From contig NZ_JBGUAW010000010.1 of NCBI RefSeq assembly GCF_041821045.1, positions 1 through 64,000 on the forward strand: a stretch of DNA of 64,000 nucleotides. The letters run 5' to 3'. A program made the position numbers and the translations under genes. Each line of letters opens with the position of its first letter. The stretch's first letter is position 1. Shown piece after piece: positions 33,045 through 42,053 of the stretch. Below the pieces are notes generated by a model. The model searched no databases. It saw only the letters and a list, made by a program, of their open reading frames with translations, and was not told the DNA's origin. This stretch comes from Thiohalorhabdus sp. Cl-TMA (GTDB taxonomy: Bacteria > Pseudomonadota > Gammaproteobacteria > Thiohalorhabdales > Thiohalorhabdaceae).

Positions 33045-36000
33045 ATGGCCTCTGGATTTGACTTCTCCGCGTTCATCGCCGGATTCCAGGAGGAGGCCGA
33101 AGAGCGTCTCCATGCAATCGAGTCCACTCTGGTGGACCTGGAAAAGGGCGGGGTGGACGCCGATCAGCTGGAGCGCTTGCGCCGGGACGCCCATTCGGTG
33201 AAGGGCTCGGCGAACATGCTTCAGCTACGGGACATCGGGGAAACCGCTCATGTCCTGGAGGATGCCTTCGCCCACCTGCGCGACGGCACCGCCGCGCCCC
33301 ACCGTGGCTACATGGAGCTCATGTTCGAGCTCCTCGATGCCCTCCGCTCGCGTATCGGCAATGCAGAGGATCCGGAATCGGAGCAGCTCGACCCCGAGGC
33401 CCTGCGGGCGCGCCTGGAGAGGCTGGATGCCGAGGGCGAGGCTCCTTCGGAGTCCGATGCGGCCCCCGTGGCGCCGGAGGCTACTCCCGAGCAGCCGGAT
33501 GTGGATACGCAATCCGAGGAGATGCAGGAGTCTGCGGAAGCCGGTGTGCACCAGATGGACTGGTCCGAGCTCATCCCGGGCCTGCGGCAGGACGCCGAGC
33601 CGGTCCTGCACGGTATTCAGGAGGTGCTGGGCTCCGACGACCCCATGGCCGCGGCCTCCGATTCCTTCCTGGACCAGACCGAATCCCTGGCTATGTCCAT
33701 GCGCCAGGTGGGACTCGAGGACGCTGCCGAGGCCCTGGATCTGGTGGCCGCTGTCCTGGAATCTCCGGCGGTCGGTGGCCTGCCGGCCTCTCTGGGAGAG
33801 CTTCTGCAGAATCTGGTGCATCGGGTGCGGCGGCGGCTGGAGCATGCCGACCAGCCGGATGCCCAGTCCTTGGACCGGAAGCGGATCCGACAGGCGCGCG
33901 GTTTGCTGGAGCAATGGGGCATGGTGCAGGGCCCGTCCGGGGAAAGAGCGCCGTCGGAAACCCTGGCGCAGCCCCCGGACCCTTCGGAGACGCCGGAGTC
34001 CGTGGAGAAGGACGGGGAGGTGCCTGCCATTGCCGAGCCGGGGGCCGCGTCCGCCCGGAGCGCGGCCCGAAGCGGCTCGGGCGTTGACGTCTCCGCCTTC
34101 CTGGAAGGCTTCCAGGCCGAAGCCCTGGAAGAGCTGGCCGTGATCCAGGACGGCCTGCTGAAGGCGGAGCAGGCGGCGCTCCCGGCGGAGGATCGGGACG
34201 AAATGCGGCAGAAGGTCCACAGTCTCAAGGGCTCGGCCAATATGCTCGGCCTGGAGGACATCGGTGGGGCCGCGGAGATCCTCGAGGACGGGGTCGCCCG
34301 CCTGGATGATAGCGGCGGTGTCGGGGTTGAAGCCCTGCTTTCGCTCCACGACGCGCTCCGCGCCACGGTGGAGCAAGTCCAGGATGGGGAACGGACTCCC
34401 CTGGATGTCTCCGCCTGGGCGAAGCGCATGGAACAGGGCGCGTCGGAATCGCCGGCGCAGCCGGCTTCCGCGCCCCGCGAGCCGGAACAGCCGGGAACGG
34501 CGCCGGGCGGAGGGCAGAAGGAGGCCGGTGACGGACGCAGCGCCGGCACCAATCGGGGGACTCTGCGCGTCAGCGCCGATCGCCTGGAGCGCCTCAGTGA
34601 AGGGGTGATCGGTCTGGCCATGGACCGGGCCACGCAGGAGGACCGCCGCGCCGAGATGGACCAGATCATCGCGGATTTCCGGGCCTTGCGCCGGCAATGG
34701 GAATGGTTCGAGGGGATCCTTCCGGAATCCGGACCCCTGGTGCAGCAGCAGAAGAGCTTCTCCAACCAGCTGGACAACCTGTCCCAGTCCCTGAACCGGT
34801 TCCGGCAGGAAACCGAGCTGGAAATGGCCGCCCGCCACGGGCTTTACGACGAGATCCACGAGCGGGTCATGGCGCTCATGGTTTCCCCCCTGGGCACCAT
34901 CTTCTCCGTGCTTCCCCGTTCCGCCCGGGATCTCGCCCAGCGATTCCAGAAGCGCGTTGAGCTCTCCATCGAGGGCAGCGAGATCGAGCTGGAGCGGAAG
35001 AACGTGGATGCGCTCCTCGAGCCCCTGGTGCATCTGGTGACCAACGCTATCTCGCACGGAATCGAGGCGCCCGAGGAGCGCGAGGCCGCCGGGAAGTCCC
35101 CGGTTGGCCGGATCCGGGTGCAAGCGGAGCACGTGGGCGGCGAGGTGGCCATCTCGGTGACCGACGACGGCAGGGGTATCGACTACGAGAAGGTCCGGGA
35201 GACCGCTATCCGTACCGGGGTCACCACCGCCGCCGAGGCGGAGAGCATGCTGCCCTACGATCTGCTGCAGATGCTGTTCCGCCCCGGCTTCTCCACGAAG
35301 GAGGAAGTGAACCAGATCTCCGGCCGCGGTATCGGCATGAACGCGGTGCGCGACGCGGTGCAGCGCATGACGGGCTCCATCCAGGTGGACTCTGAAGTGG
35401 GCAGGGGGACCACGTTCACCCTGAACATCCCGGTTTCGACCGCCGTCCAGCGGGTGCTCAAGTTCCGGGTGGGAGAGGAGGTTTTCGGGGTTTTGGCCAA
35501 CCAGGTGGAGCGTATCCTCGGACTCCACGAGGTGGTGCTCACGGAAGCCCGCGGACAGCGCTTCTTCCACTATCAGGGCAACCAGGTTCCCGCCACCTGG
35601 CTGAGCGAGCTCTTTGGCACCGGGGACGAGGGAATCCGGGACACCAAATCCCTCCGTCTGGTGGTGGTGCGCCACCTGGAAGGCTATATCGGCCTGGTGG
35701 TCCACGAGGTGCTGGAGGAAGCGCAGGCGGTGGTCAAGGATGTCACCAACTACCTGCGGCGGCACTCCGTGCAGGGGCTGATCGGCACCACCATCTCCGG
35801 GTCGGGGGAGGTCCAGCTACTGCTGGAGCCCACGGGCATCAAGGAGATGGAGCGGACCTCGCCGCTATCCCTGCACATGGGCGAGCGTTGGCTGGAGGAT
35901 CCCCTGCGCGGCCTCCGGGTGCTACTGGTGGAGGATTCGCCGCTGGCGCGGCAGATGGAGCGGGCGGTCCTGGAGAACGCCGGGATGGAGGTTGATACGG

Positions 36001-36287
36001 CCGTGGACGGCCTGGACGCCCTGGACCGTATGGAGGTGCGTTTCCCGGACATAGTCATCACAGACGTGGAGATGCCGCGCATGGACGGCTACGACCTCCT
36101 GCGGAAACTGCGGGACGACAATCAATATCGCGGGGTTCCGGTGTTCATGGTCACCTCCCGGGACAGCGAGGAGGATCGGGGGACCGCCCAGCACTTGGGC
36201 GCCGACGGCTTCCTCAACAAGATGGACCTGCAGTCCGGTGACCTGATTGGAGAGATCCGCAATCGGCTTGAGCAGCTCTATGCCTGA
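33045..36287 (+). CDS. CheA/ChpA-type hybrid histidine kinase with receiver
   Basis: The 1080-residue protein has Hpt-1 with His50 (AHSVKGSANML), a second region at about 170-290 that resembles Hpt in helix pattern (LAMSMRQVGLEDAAEALD) but has Gln where the His should be, and Hpt-2 with His392 (VHSLKGSANMLGLEDIG). After these come the dimerisation helices, an HATPase core with the N-box near Asn667 (HLVTNAISHGIE) and TDDGRGIDYEKV, a CheW-like domain at about 804-935 and a C-terminal receiver with phospho-acceptor Asp1007 (VITDVEMPRMDGYD). The layout is a reduced ChpA of the twitching Pil-Chp system. Its receiver and that of the fused ATPase are the only receivers in the cluster. Confidence 0.92.
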   Translation: MASGFDFSAFIAGFQEEAEERLHAIESTLVDLEKGGVDADQLERLRRDAHSVKGSANMLQLRDIGETAHVLEDAFAHLRDGTAAPHRGYMELMFELLDALRSRIGNAEDPESEQLDPEALRARLERLDAEGEAPSESDAAPVAPEATPEQPDVDTQSEEMQESAEAGVHQMDWSELIPGLRQDAEPVLHGIQEVLGSDDPMAAASDSFLDQTESLAMSMRQVGLEDAAEALDLVAAVLESPAVGGLPASLGELLQNLVHRVRRRLEHADQPDAQSLDRKRIRQARGLLEQWGMVQGPSGERAPSETLAQPPDPSETPESVEKDGEVPAIAEPGAASARSAARSGSGVDVSAFLEGFQAEALEELAVIQDGLLKAEQAALPAEDRDEMRQKVHSLKGSANMLGLEDIGGAAEILEDGVARLDDSGGVGVEALLSLHDALRATVEQVQDGERTPLDVSAWAKRMEQGASESPAQPASAPREPEQPGTAPGGGQKEAGDGRSAGTNRGTLRVSADRLERLSEGVIGLAMDRATQEDRRAEMDQIIADFRALRRQWEWFEGILPESGPLVQQQKSFSNQLDNLSQSLNRFRQETELEMAARHGLYDEIHERVMALMVSPLGTIFSVLPRSARDLAQRFQKRVELSIEGSEIELERKNVDALLEPLVHLVTNAISHGIEAPEEREAAGKSPVGRIRVQAEHVGGEVAISVTDDGRGIDYEKVRETAIRTGVTTAAEAESMLPYDLLQMLFRPGFSTKEEVNQISGRGIGMNAVRDAVQRMTGSIQVDSEVGRGTTFTLNIPVSTAVQRVLKFRVGEEVFGVLANQVERILGLHEVVLTEARGQRFFHYQGNQVPATWLSELFGTGDEGIRDTKSLRLVVVRHLEGYIGLVVHEVLEEAQAVVKDVTNYLRRHSVQGLIGTTISGSGEVQLLLEPTGIKEMERTSPLSLHMGERWLEDPLRGLRVLLVEDSPLARQMERAVLENAGMEVDTAVDGLDALDRMEVRFPDIVITDVEMPRMDGYDLLRKLRDDNQYRGVPVFMVTSRDSEEDRGTAQHLGADGFLNKMDLQSGDLIGEIRNRLEQLYA

Positions 36288-36362
36288 TTTCTTTCAGCGC
36301 CTTCCTATCACGCGACCGCCTGCAGCGGGAATGTCCGTTCCCGGAATCGGGGGGTAGCCGCT

Positions 36363-38741
36363 ATGCGTACATCCCTGCTTCGCGACAGTATCGCCATCGT
36401 CCTGCTCGTTGCCGCCGGATTCGCCGCCCTGGCCCTCCTCACCTTCCATCCCGAGGATCCCGGCTGGTCCCTGGCGGCCGGCGCCGAGGTGCGCAATGCC
36501 GCGGGTCCGGTAGGCGCCTATCTGGCGGATCTCCTCTATCGGTTCTTCGGCCTCGGCGCTTACCTCCTGGTGGCGGGCACGGTTCTGCAGGGAATCCGGC
36601 AGCTGTTCGGGAAGTGGGAGCGCGGACAAGCAGCCATACGATGGGGCGGAGCCCTGCTGGTCCTGCCGGCGGCGGTCGCCCTGCTGCATATGCTCTGGCC
36701 GCAGCCTACCCCCTGGCTCGGAGGTACCGGCGCGGGCGGGATCACCGGTCTGCTCCTGACCTCCCTGCTGGTGCCGTATCTGAACATTCCCGGAGCCGGC
36801 CTGACCCTAACGGGGCTGCTGGTAATCGGCCTTACCGCCGCGTCCGGCCGCTCCTGGACGGAGGTGCTGGAGGCCACCGGACGGGGTACCGTGGGCGCGG
36901 CCCGGGCCTCCCGGCGGGGGCTCGCCCGGGCGGGGGCACTCCTGGCCGCGGCCGCCTCCGGGCCGGTGCGCGTCCTTCGGTCGATGGGCCGTCGACCCCG
37001 GGTGTACCGAGCGGAGGGTCCGGAGGTTCGGGCGCCCCGGGTCGAGCCCCGGACTACTCTGGAGCACGCCGATTCCCGGGATTCGGTCCCCGATATAGAG
37101 GCGGAGGAAACCGCGCAGCCGGATTCCTTCGAGCCACCCGCCCTGGAGGCGCTGGAAGCGGAGGTGCCGGAGGAAATGCCGGAGCCGGAAGCACCCCCGG
37201 CCACGCCCAAGCAGGAGAAGAAGGCCCGCAAGGCCTCCACCAAGGTGGACCGGGGTATTCCGGAGTCCCCCTTCCCCGCGCTGGATCTGCTGGATCCGGT
37301 TACGGCGCGGAAGGAGGGCAACCGGGAGGACGGCCTCGAGGATCAGGCTCGGCTGCTGGAGGAGCGCCTCGCCGACTTCAACGTCTCCGCCACGGTTACC
37401 GAATACCACTCCGGGCCGGTGGTGACGCGCTTCGAGCTGGAGCTGGCGCCGGGGACCAAGGTCAACAAGGTCACCAATCTCTCCAAGGACCTGGCGCGCA
37501 GCCTCTCCGTGCAGAGCGTGCGGGTGGTGGAGAACGTCCCCGGCAAGCCGGTGATCGGCCTGGAGGTCCCCCGGGCCAAGCGGGAGATGGTGCGGATCCG
37601 CGAGGTGATCGAATCGGAGGCCTTCAGCGAGGCCGAATCACCGCTGACCCTGGCCCTGGGCGCCGATATCGCCGGCACCCCGGTGGTCACCGACCTCGGC
37701 TCCATGCCGCACCTCCTGGTGGCCGGAACCACCGGCGCCGGCAAATCCGTGGGCATCAACTCCATGCTCCTGTCGCTGGTCTACAAGGCCTCGGCCGAGG
37801 ACGTGCGCCTGATCCTGGTGGACCCCAAGATGCTGGAGCTGTCCGTCTACGACGGCATCCCGCACCTCCTGGCGCCCGTGGTGACGGACATGAGCGAGGC
37901 GGCCAACGCCTTCAAGTGGTGCATCGCGGAAATGGAGCGGCGCTTCCAGCTCATGGCCCACGTCGGGGTGCGCTCCCTGGCCGCCTACAACCAGCGCATC
38001 CGGGACGCCAAGGAGGCCGGGGATCCCCTGCGGGGACCCTCCACCGACGGCATTCACGAAGGCCCCGAGCTAGAGCCCCAGCCGTGGATCGTGGTGGTGG
38101 TGGACGAGCTGGCCGACCTCATGATGGTGGCCGGCAAGCAGGTGGAGGAATCCATCACCCGCTTGGCCCAGAAGGCCCGGGCCGCCGGTATCCATCTCAT
38201 CCTCGCCACCCAGCGCCCCTCGGTGGACGTTCTCACCGGACTGATCAAGGCGAACATTCCCGCCCGTATCTCCTTCCAGGTGAACCAGCGGGTGGATTCC
38301 CGCACCATCCTCGACCAGGGCGGCGCCGAACAGCTGCTCGGCAAGGGCGACATGCTGTTCTTCCCCGCCTCCTACAGCGCCCCGCGACGGGTGCACGGCG
38401 CCTTTGTGGACGACAACGAGGTGGAGCGGGTGGTGGGCCACCTCAAGACCGTGGGGGCCCCGGAATATGATGAAGCCGTGCTGTCCGATCCGGAGGAGGG
38501 CAACGTGGCGGGCGAGGAAAGCGGCGGCGAGGACGCCGAGACCGACCCCCTGTACGATCAGGCGGTACAAATCGTCACCGAATCGCGCCGGGCTTCCATA
38601 TCCAATGTGCAAAGGCGGCTGCGTGTGGGCTACAATCGGGCGGCCCGGCTTATCGACGCCATGGAGCGTGCGGGCGTGGTCGGACCGCAGCAATCCAATG
38701 GCGGCCGGGAAGTGCTGGCGCCGCCGCCGGTGGAGGGCTGA
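36363..38741 (+). CDS. ftsK: DNA translocase FtsK
   Basis: FtsK pumps chromosome dimers to XerCD at the division septum. The 792-residue protein has four N-terminal membrane helices (about 11-160), a Glu/Pro-rich linker (to about 310), the RecA-like motor with Walker A AGTTGAGKSVGINSML and Walker B IVVVVDELADLMMV, and a C-terminal gamma winged helix that reads KOPS (SISNVQRRLRVGYNRAARLI). The linker is short compared with E. coli FtsK. lolA follows immediately, as in many gammas. Confidence 0.95.
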   Translation: MRTSLLRDSIAIVLLVAAGFAALALLTFHPEDPGWSLAAGAEVRNAAGPVGAYLADLLYRFFGLGAYLLVAGTVLQGIRQLFGKWERGQAAIRWGGALLVLPAAVALLHMLWPQPTPWLGGTGAGGITGLLLTSLLVPYLNIPGAGLTLTGLLVIGLTAASGRSWTEVLEATGRGTVGAARASRRGLARAGALLAAAASGPVRVLRSMGRRPRVYRAEGPEVRAPRVEPRTTLEHADSRDSVPDIEAEETAQPDSFEPPALEALEAEVPEEMPEPEAPPATPKQEKKARKASTKVDRGIPESPFPALDLLDPVTARKEGNREDGLEDQARLLEERLADFNVSATVTEYHSGPVVTRFELELAPGTKVNKVTNLSKDLARSLSVQSVRVVENVPGKPVIGLEVPRAKREMVRIREVIESEAFSEAESPLTLALGADIAGTPVVTDLGSMPHLLVAGTTGAGKSVGINSMLLSLVYKASAEDVRLILVDPKMLELSVYDGIPHLLAPVVTDMSEAANAFKWCIAEMERRFQLMAHVGVRSLAAYNQRIRDAKEAGDPLRGPSTDGIHEGPELEPQPWIVVVVDELADLMMVAGKQVEESITRLAQKARAAGIHLILATQRPSVDVLTGLIKANIPARISFQVNQRVDSRTILDQGGAEQLLGKGDMLFFPASYSAPRRVHGAFVDDNEVERVVGHLKTVGAPEYDEAVLSDPEEGNVAGEESGGEDAETDPLYDQAVQIVTESRRASISNVQRRLRVGYNRAARLIDAMERAGVVGPQQSNGGREVLAPPPVEG

Positions 38742-38775
38742 CATCCGGCCCGGTGCCGTCCCTTCCCTTTCCCGC

Positions 38776-39474
38776 TTGGCAGGAGGAATAGGTATCACTT
38801 CCCCATCGGCACATACCCGAGGTATTTTCCGGCGCGCAGCCCGGACGGCCTGCCTGGCGGGCCTGCTCACCACCGTCCCCGCCGCGGCCGCCGAGCTGTC
38901 GGGACTGGAGCGGCTGCAGCGCTTCTATAAGGAAACCCGGGCCCTGCACGCCGACTTCACCCAGCGGGTTCTGGGACCCGAGGGCGAAGTGCAGGAGCGC
39001 AGCCAGGGACAGGTCTGGATCGATCGGCCCGACCACTTCCGCTGGGACTACAGCAAGCCCTATCCGCAGAAGATCATCGCCGACGGCGAGACGGTGAAGT
39101 TCTATGATCCCGAGATGGAGCAGGTAACCATCCGCGATTATTCCAGCGGCATGGGCCACACGCCCAGCACGGTGCTGGCCGGCGGCGGGGATCTGCGCCG
39201 CCAGTTCCGGTTGGAGAACGCCGGCATGAGTGAGGACTTGGCGTGGGTGAAGCTGGTGCCCCGGAATAAGGAGCAGGCGGGCTTCCAGTCCGCCAAGGTG
39301 GGCCTGGCCGCGGATCCGGTCCGCCTGCGCGCCTTCGTGTTCACGGACGCCTTCGGTAACCGCACGCGGCTGCGCTTCGGCAACATCCGGGTTAATCCCT
39401 CGCTCGAGGCCGATCTCTTCAAATTCCAGCCGCCGGCCGGCACCGACGTGCTCGGCGGCGGTCGTAACGAGTAA
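38776..39474 (+). CDS. lolA: Outer-membrane lipoprotein carrier LolA
   Basis: LolA ferries lipoproteins across the periplasm. The protein has a signal peptide (RRAARTACLAGLLTTVPAAAA), then the LolA fold: LERLQRFYKETRALHADFTQ, QGQVWIDRPDHFRWDYSKPY, QKIIADGETVKFYDPEMEQV. No ATG or GTG exists in frame before the signal peptide. TTG 38776 (used here, 232 residues) has no upstream ribosome site. A strong AGGAGG lies 7 bases before an ATC at 38794, which would start the product right before the signal peptide, so a rare ATC start is possible. The gene sits in the conserved ftsK-lolA-rarA order. Confidence 0.88.
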   Translation: MAGGIGITSPSAHTRGIFRRAARTACLAGLLTTVPAAAAELSGLERLQRFYKETRALHADFTQRVLGPEGEVQERSQGQVWIDRPDHFRWDYSKPYPQKIIADGETVKFYDPEMEQVTIRDYSSGMGHTPSTVLAGGGDLRRQFRLENAGMSEDLAWVKLVPRNKEQAGFQSAKVGLAADPVRLRAFVFTDAFGNRTRLRFGNIRVNPSLEADLFKFQPPAGTDVLGGGRNE

Positions 39475-39483
39475 CCGCCACCA

Positions 39484-40623
39484 ATGCAGCAGAGCTTTCT
39501 CGGCAAGGGCACACCGGTTCGCCTTTTTTTCCGCTCCGGACTCGCGCTTATCCTGGCCGGTGCCATGGTTCCGACCGTCTCGGCCACCGGGTTCAAGCGC
39601 TCCACCTACTCGGCGGAAGGACTCGGGGTCGCCAACGCCCTCGGCGCCGACGCCGAGCACGTCAGCAGTATGGCCTACAACCCGGCCGCGCTGGCCTTCC
39701 AGGAAGGCGCCCATCTGCAGGCCGGCCTCATGCGCTCCTACCTCAAGGTGGAATCCTCCGGCGGCGGCGTCAGCCGCCCGGACCAGAAGCTCTACGTGGA
39801 CGACCTCTACGCCACCTACCGCGATCCTGCCTGGTCCTTCGGCACCGGACTGGCCATCAACCGGCCCTTCCGCATCGACAGCAAATGGGACTTCGAACAA
39901 ACGGGGGCGGCCACCCGGACTGAGCTGAACCTGGTGGACGTCAACCCGACCGTCTCCTACCGCCTGCGTCCCGGGCTGGCCCTGGCCGTGGGTGCGGATT
40001 ACTACCGGGCCCTGGATTTCGAGTATTCCGAGGTCGGAACTGTCCGCAAGGGGGACGGCGACGGCTGGGGCGGCACCGTGGGCCTCATGTTCTGGCGCGA
40101 GTCCTGGTCCGTGGCGGCCACCTACCGCTCCGGGGCGGACCTGGAAATGACGGGCCAGAATCTGGACGGCAGCACCTTTCATCTGCCCTCCCGGGCCCGC
40201 ATCGGCTTCAAGTTCCGGCCCTCGCTGGGCTGGTCCATCCACCTCGATGCCGTGCGCACGGGATGGAACGAGTACGAGGGTCTGGAGGGCGTGGACCCCG
40301 GAAAGGACTGGGAATCCACGGTGGGCTACAAGGCCGGGGCCATCCTTCGCCTTTCGGACCGTTCCGATATCCGGTTCGGCTACTCCTACGAGCCGGATCC
40401 GAAGAACCAGGCCACCTTCGACCCCCGCTCGAACAGCGGCAACCGCCACATGCTCACGGTGGGCACCGGCTGGGAAGGGGACAACTTCACCTTCGATCTG
40501 GCCTACGGATACGCCATCTCTCCCACCCAGGATCTGGATGGGGCGCCGGTGGATGCTTACAATGGCCGCAACCGGACCAATGCCCAGTACCTGATGTTCT
40601 CCCTGGGCTACTCCAACTTCTAG
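39484..40623 (+). CDS. FadL/OmpP1-family outer-membrane channel
   Basis: This 379-residue beta-barrel protein has a signal peptide cleaved near SATGFKRST. The mature N-terminus carries the FadL-like hatch pattern [20 protein letters not shown] with [12 protein letters not shown]. Alternating barrel strands end in the aromatic terminal residue of outer-membrane proteins (MFSLGYSNF). Family members admit hydrophobic compounds such as fatty acids or aromatics. It lies between lolA and rarA, which are usually adjacent. Confidence 0.87.
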   Translation: MQQSFLGKGTPVRLFFRSGLALILAGAMVPTVSATGFKRSTYSAEGLGVANALGADAEHVSSMAYNPAALAFQEGAHLQAGLMRSYLKVESSGGGVSRPDQKLYVDDLYATYRDPAWSFGTGLAINRPFRIDSKWDFEQTGAATRTELNLVDVNPTVSYRLRPGLALAVGADYYRALDFEYSEVGTVRKGDGDGWGGTVGLMFWRESWSVAATYRSGADLEMTGQNLDGSTFHLPSRARIGFKFRPSLGWSIHLDAVRTGWNEYEGLEGVDPGKDWESTVGYKAGAILRLSDRSDIRFGYSYEPDPKNQATFDPRSNSGNRHMLTVGTGWEGDNFTFDLAYGYAISPTQDLDGAPVDAYNGRNRTNAQYLMFSLGYSNF

Positions 40624-40635
40624 CATTCGAGCGCC

Positions 40636-41979
40636 ATGAGCGAGCCGGACCTCTTCTCCGCCGCCGGGGCCGATGATCCCGGCCGGCCGCTGGCCGACCG
40701 GCTTCGTCCCGGAACCCTGGAAGAATTCGTCGGCCAGCAGCACCTGCTGGGCCCGGGGATGCCCCTGCGCCGCGCCATCGAGTCCGACCGCCTGCACTCC
40801 ATGATCTTCTGGGGGCCGCCGGGTACCGGTAAGACCACCCTGGCGCGGATCGTCGCCGAGCGGACCGGCTATGCCTTCCTGCAGATCTCCGCGGTATTTT
40901 CCGGGGTCAAGGACATCCGCAACGCCATCGAGGAGGCCCGGCGGGAGCGCCACGAGCAGGGACGTCCCGCGGTGCTCTTCGTTGACGAGGTGCACCGCTT
41001 CAACAAGTCGCAGCTGGACGGCTTCCTGCCGGCGGTGGAGGACGGCACGGTGACGCTGATCGGTGCCACCACGGAGAATCCCTCCTTCGAGCTCAACGCG
41101 GCGCTGCTCTCCCGGTGCCGGGTCTATGTACTCAAGCCCCTGGAGGCCGACGACCTGCGGCGCATGCTCGATCGGGCCCTGGCCGACGCCGAGCGCGGCC
41201 TGGGGAACCAGGCGGTGGAAGTGGGCGCGGAGGAGCTGGATCTGCTCGCGGCGGCTGTGGACGGTGACGCCCGGCGGGCATTGACCCTGCTGGAGCTGGC
41301 GGTGGAGACCGCGCGCTCCTCGGGGGACGGGGGCGCGCGTGTGGACCGGGAGACCATGGAGGCGGTGGTCGGCGGCCGGGTGCGGCGTTACGACAAGGCG
41401 GGCGATCAGCACTACGACCTGATATCGGCGCTGCACAAGTCCATCCGCGGCAGCGATCCGGACGGGGCCGTCTACTGGCTGTGCCGCATGCTGGACGGGG
41501 GCGATGATCCGATATACATCGCCCGGCGCTTGGTGCGCATCGCTTCCGAGGACGTGGGCAACGCCGATCCCCGCGCCCTGCAGGTCACCCTGAACGCCCG
41601 CGACGCCTACGACTTCCTGGGCACACCGGAGGGGGAGCTGGCCCTGGGGCAGGCCGCCATCTATCTGGCGGTGGCACCCAAGTCCAATGCCGCCTATCAG
41701 GCCTTCAACGCCGCCTCCGCCGAGGTGGCGGACAGCGGCAGCCTGGAGGTGCCTTCGCATATCCGCAACGCGCCCACGCGGCTCATGAAGCAGCTCGGCT
41801 ACGGCGAGGGCTACCAGTACGACCACGACTTCTCCGGAGGGGTGGCTGCGGAGCAGACCTTCCTGCCCGAAGAGCTGTCCGACCGGGTCTACTACCAGCC
41901 CACGGAGCGTGGACTGGAGGGGCGCATCCGGGAGCGGGTGGAGGAGCTTCAGCGCCACCGGCGTAAGGGCGGGGGCTGA
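40636..41979 (+). CDS. rarA: Replication-associated recombination protein A
   Basis: RarA (MgsA) is a clamp-loader-like AAA+ ATPase acting at stalled forks. The 447-residue protein has [20 protein letters not shown], Walker [14 protein letters not shown], Walker [15 protein letters not shown], sensor 1 [14 protein letters not shown], the Arg finger [10 protein letters not shown] and the tetramerisation domain ([20 protein letters not shown]). It ends convergently with hrpB. Confidence 0.95.
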   Translation: MSEPDLFSAAGADDPGRPLADRLRPGTLEEFVGQQHLLGPGMPLRRAIESDRLHSMIFWGPPGTGKTTLARIVAERTGYAFLQISAVFSGVKDIRNAIEEARRERHEQGRPAVLFVDEVHRFNKSQLDGFLPAVEDGTVTLIGATTENPSFELNAALLSRCRVYVLKPLEADDLRRMLDRALADAERGLGNQAVEVGAEELDLLAAAVDGDARRALTLLELAVETARSSGDGGARVDRETMEAVVGGRVRRYDKAGDQHYDLISALHKSIRGSDPDGAVYWLCRMLDGGDDPIYIARRLVRIASEDVGNADPRALQVTLNARDAYDFLGTPEGELALGQAAIYLAVAPKSNAAYQAFNAASAEVADSGSLEVPSHIRNAPTRLMKQLGYGEGYQYDHDFSGGVAAEQTFLPEELSDRVYYQPTERGLEGRIRERVEELQRHRRKGGG

Positions 41980-42053
41980 TTCGGTACGAGAACGAAAAGA
42001 GAACGTAAGCGTTCACTGCCGCCCTCCCGTCCGCCACAGCCGGGCCGTTTGGG

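Noticed and set aside
33225-35765. 846-codon minus-strand open frame opposite the CheA hybrid
   Set aside because: Antisense shadow rich in His, Gly and Leu, with no domain; the CheA reading has all kinase motifs.
38650-41958. Very long open frame on the minus strand opposite lolA, fadL and rarA
   Set aside because: It is the antisense shadow of high-GC codon use; the plus-strand proteins have clear families and motifs, while this frame has none.
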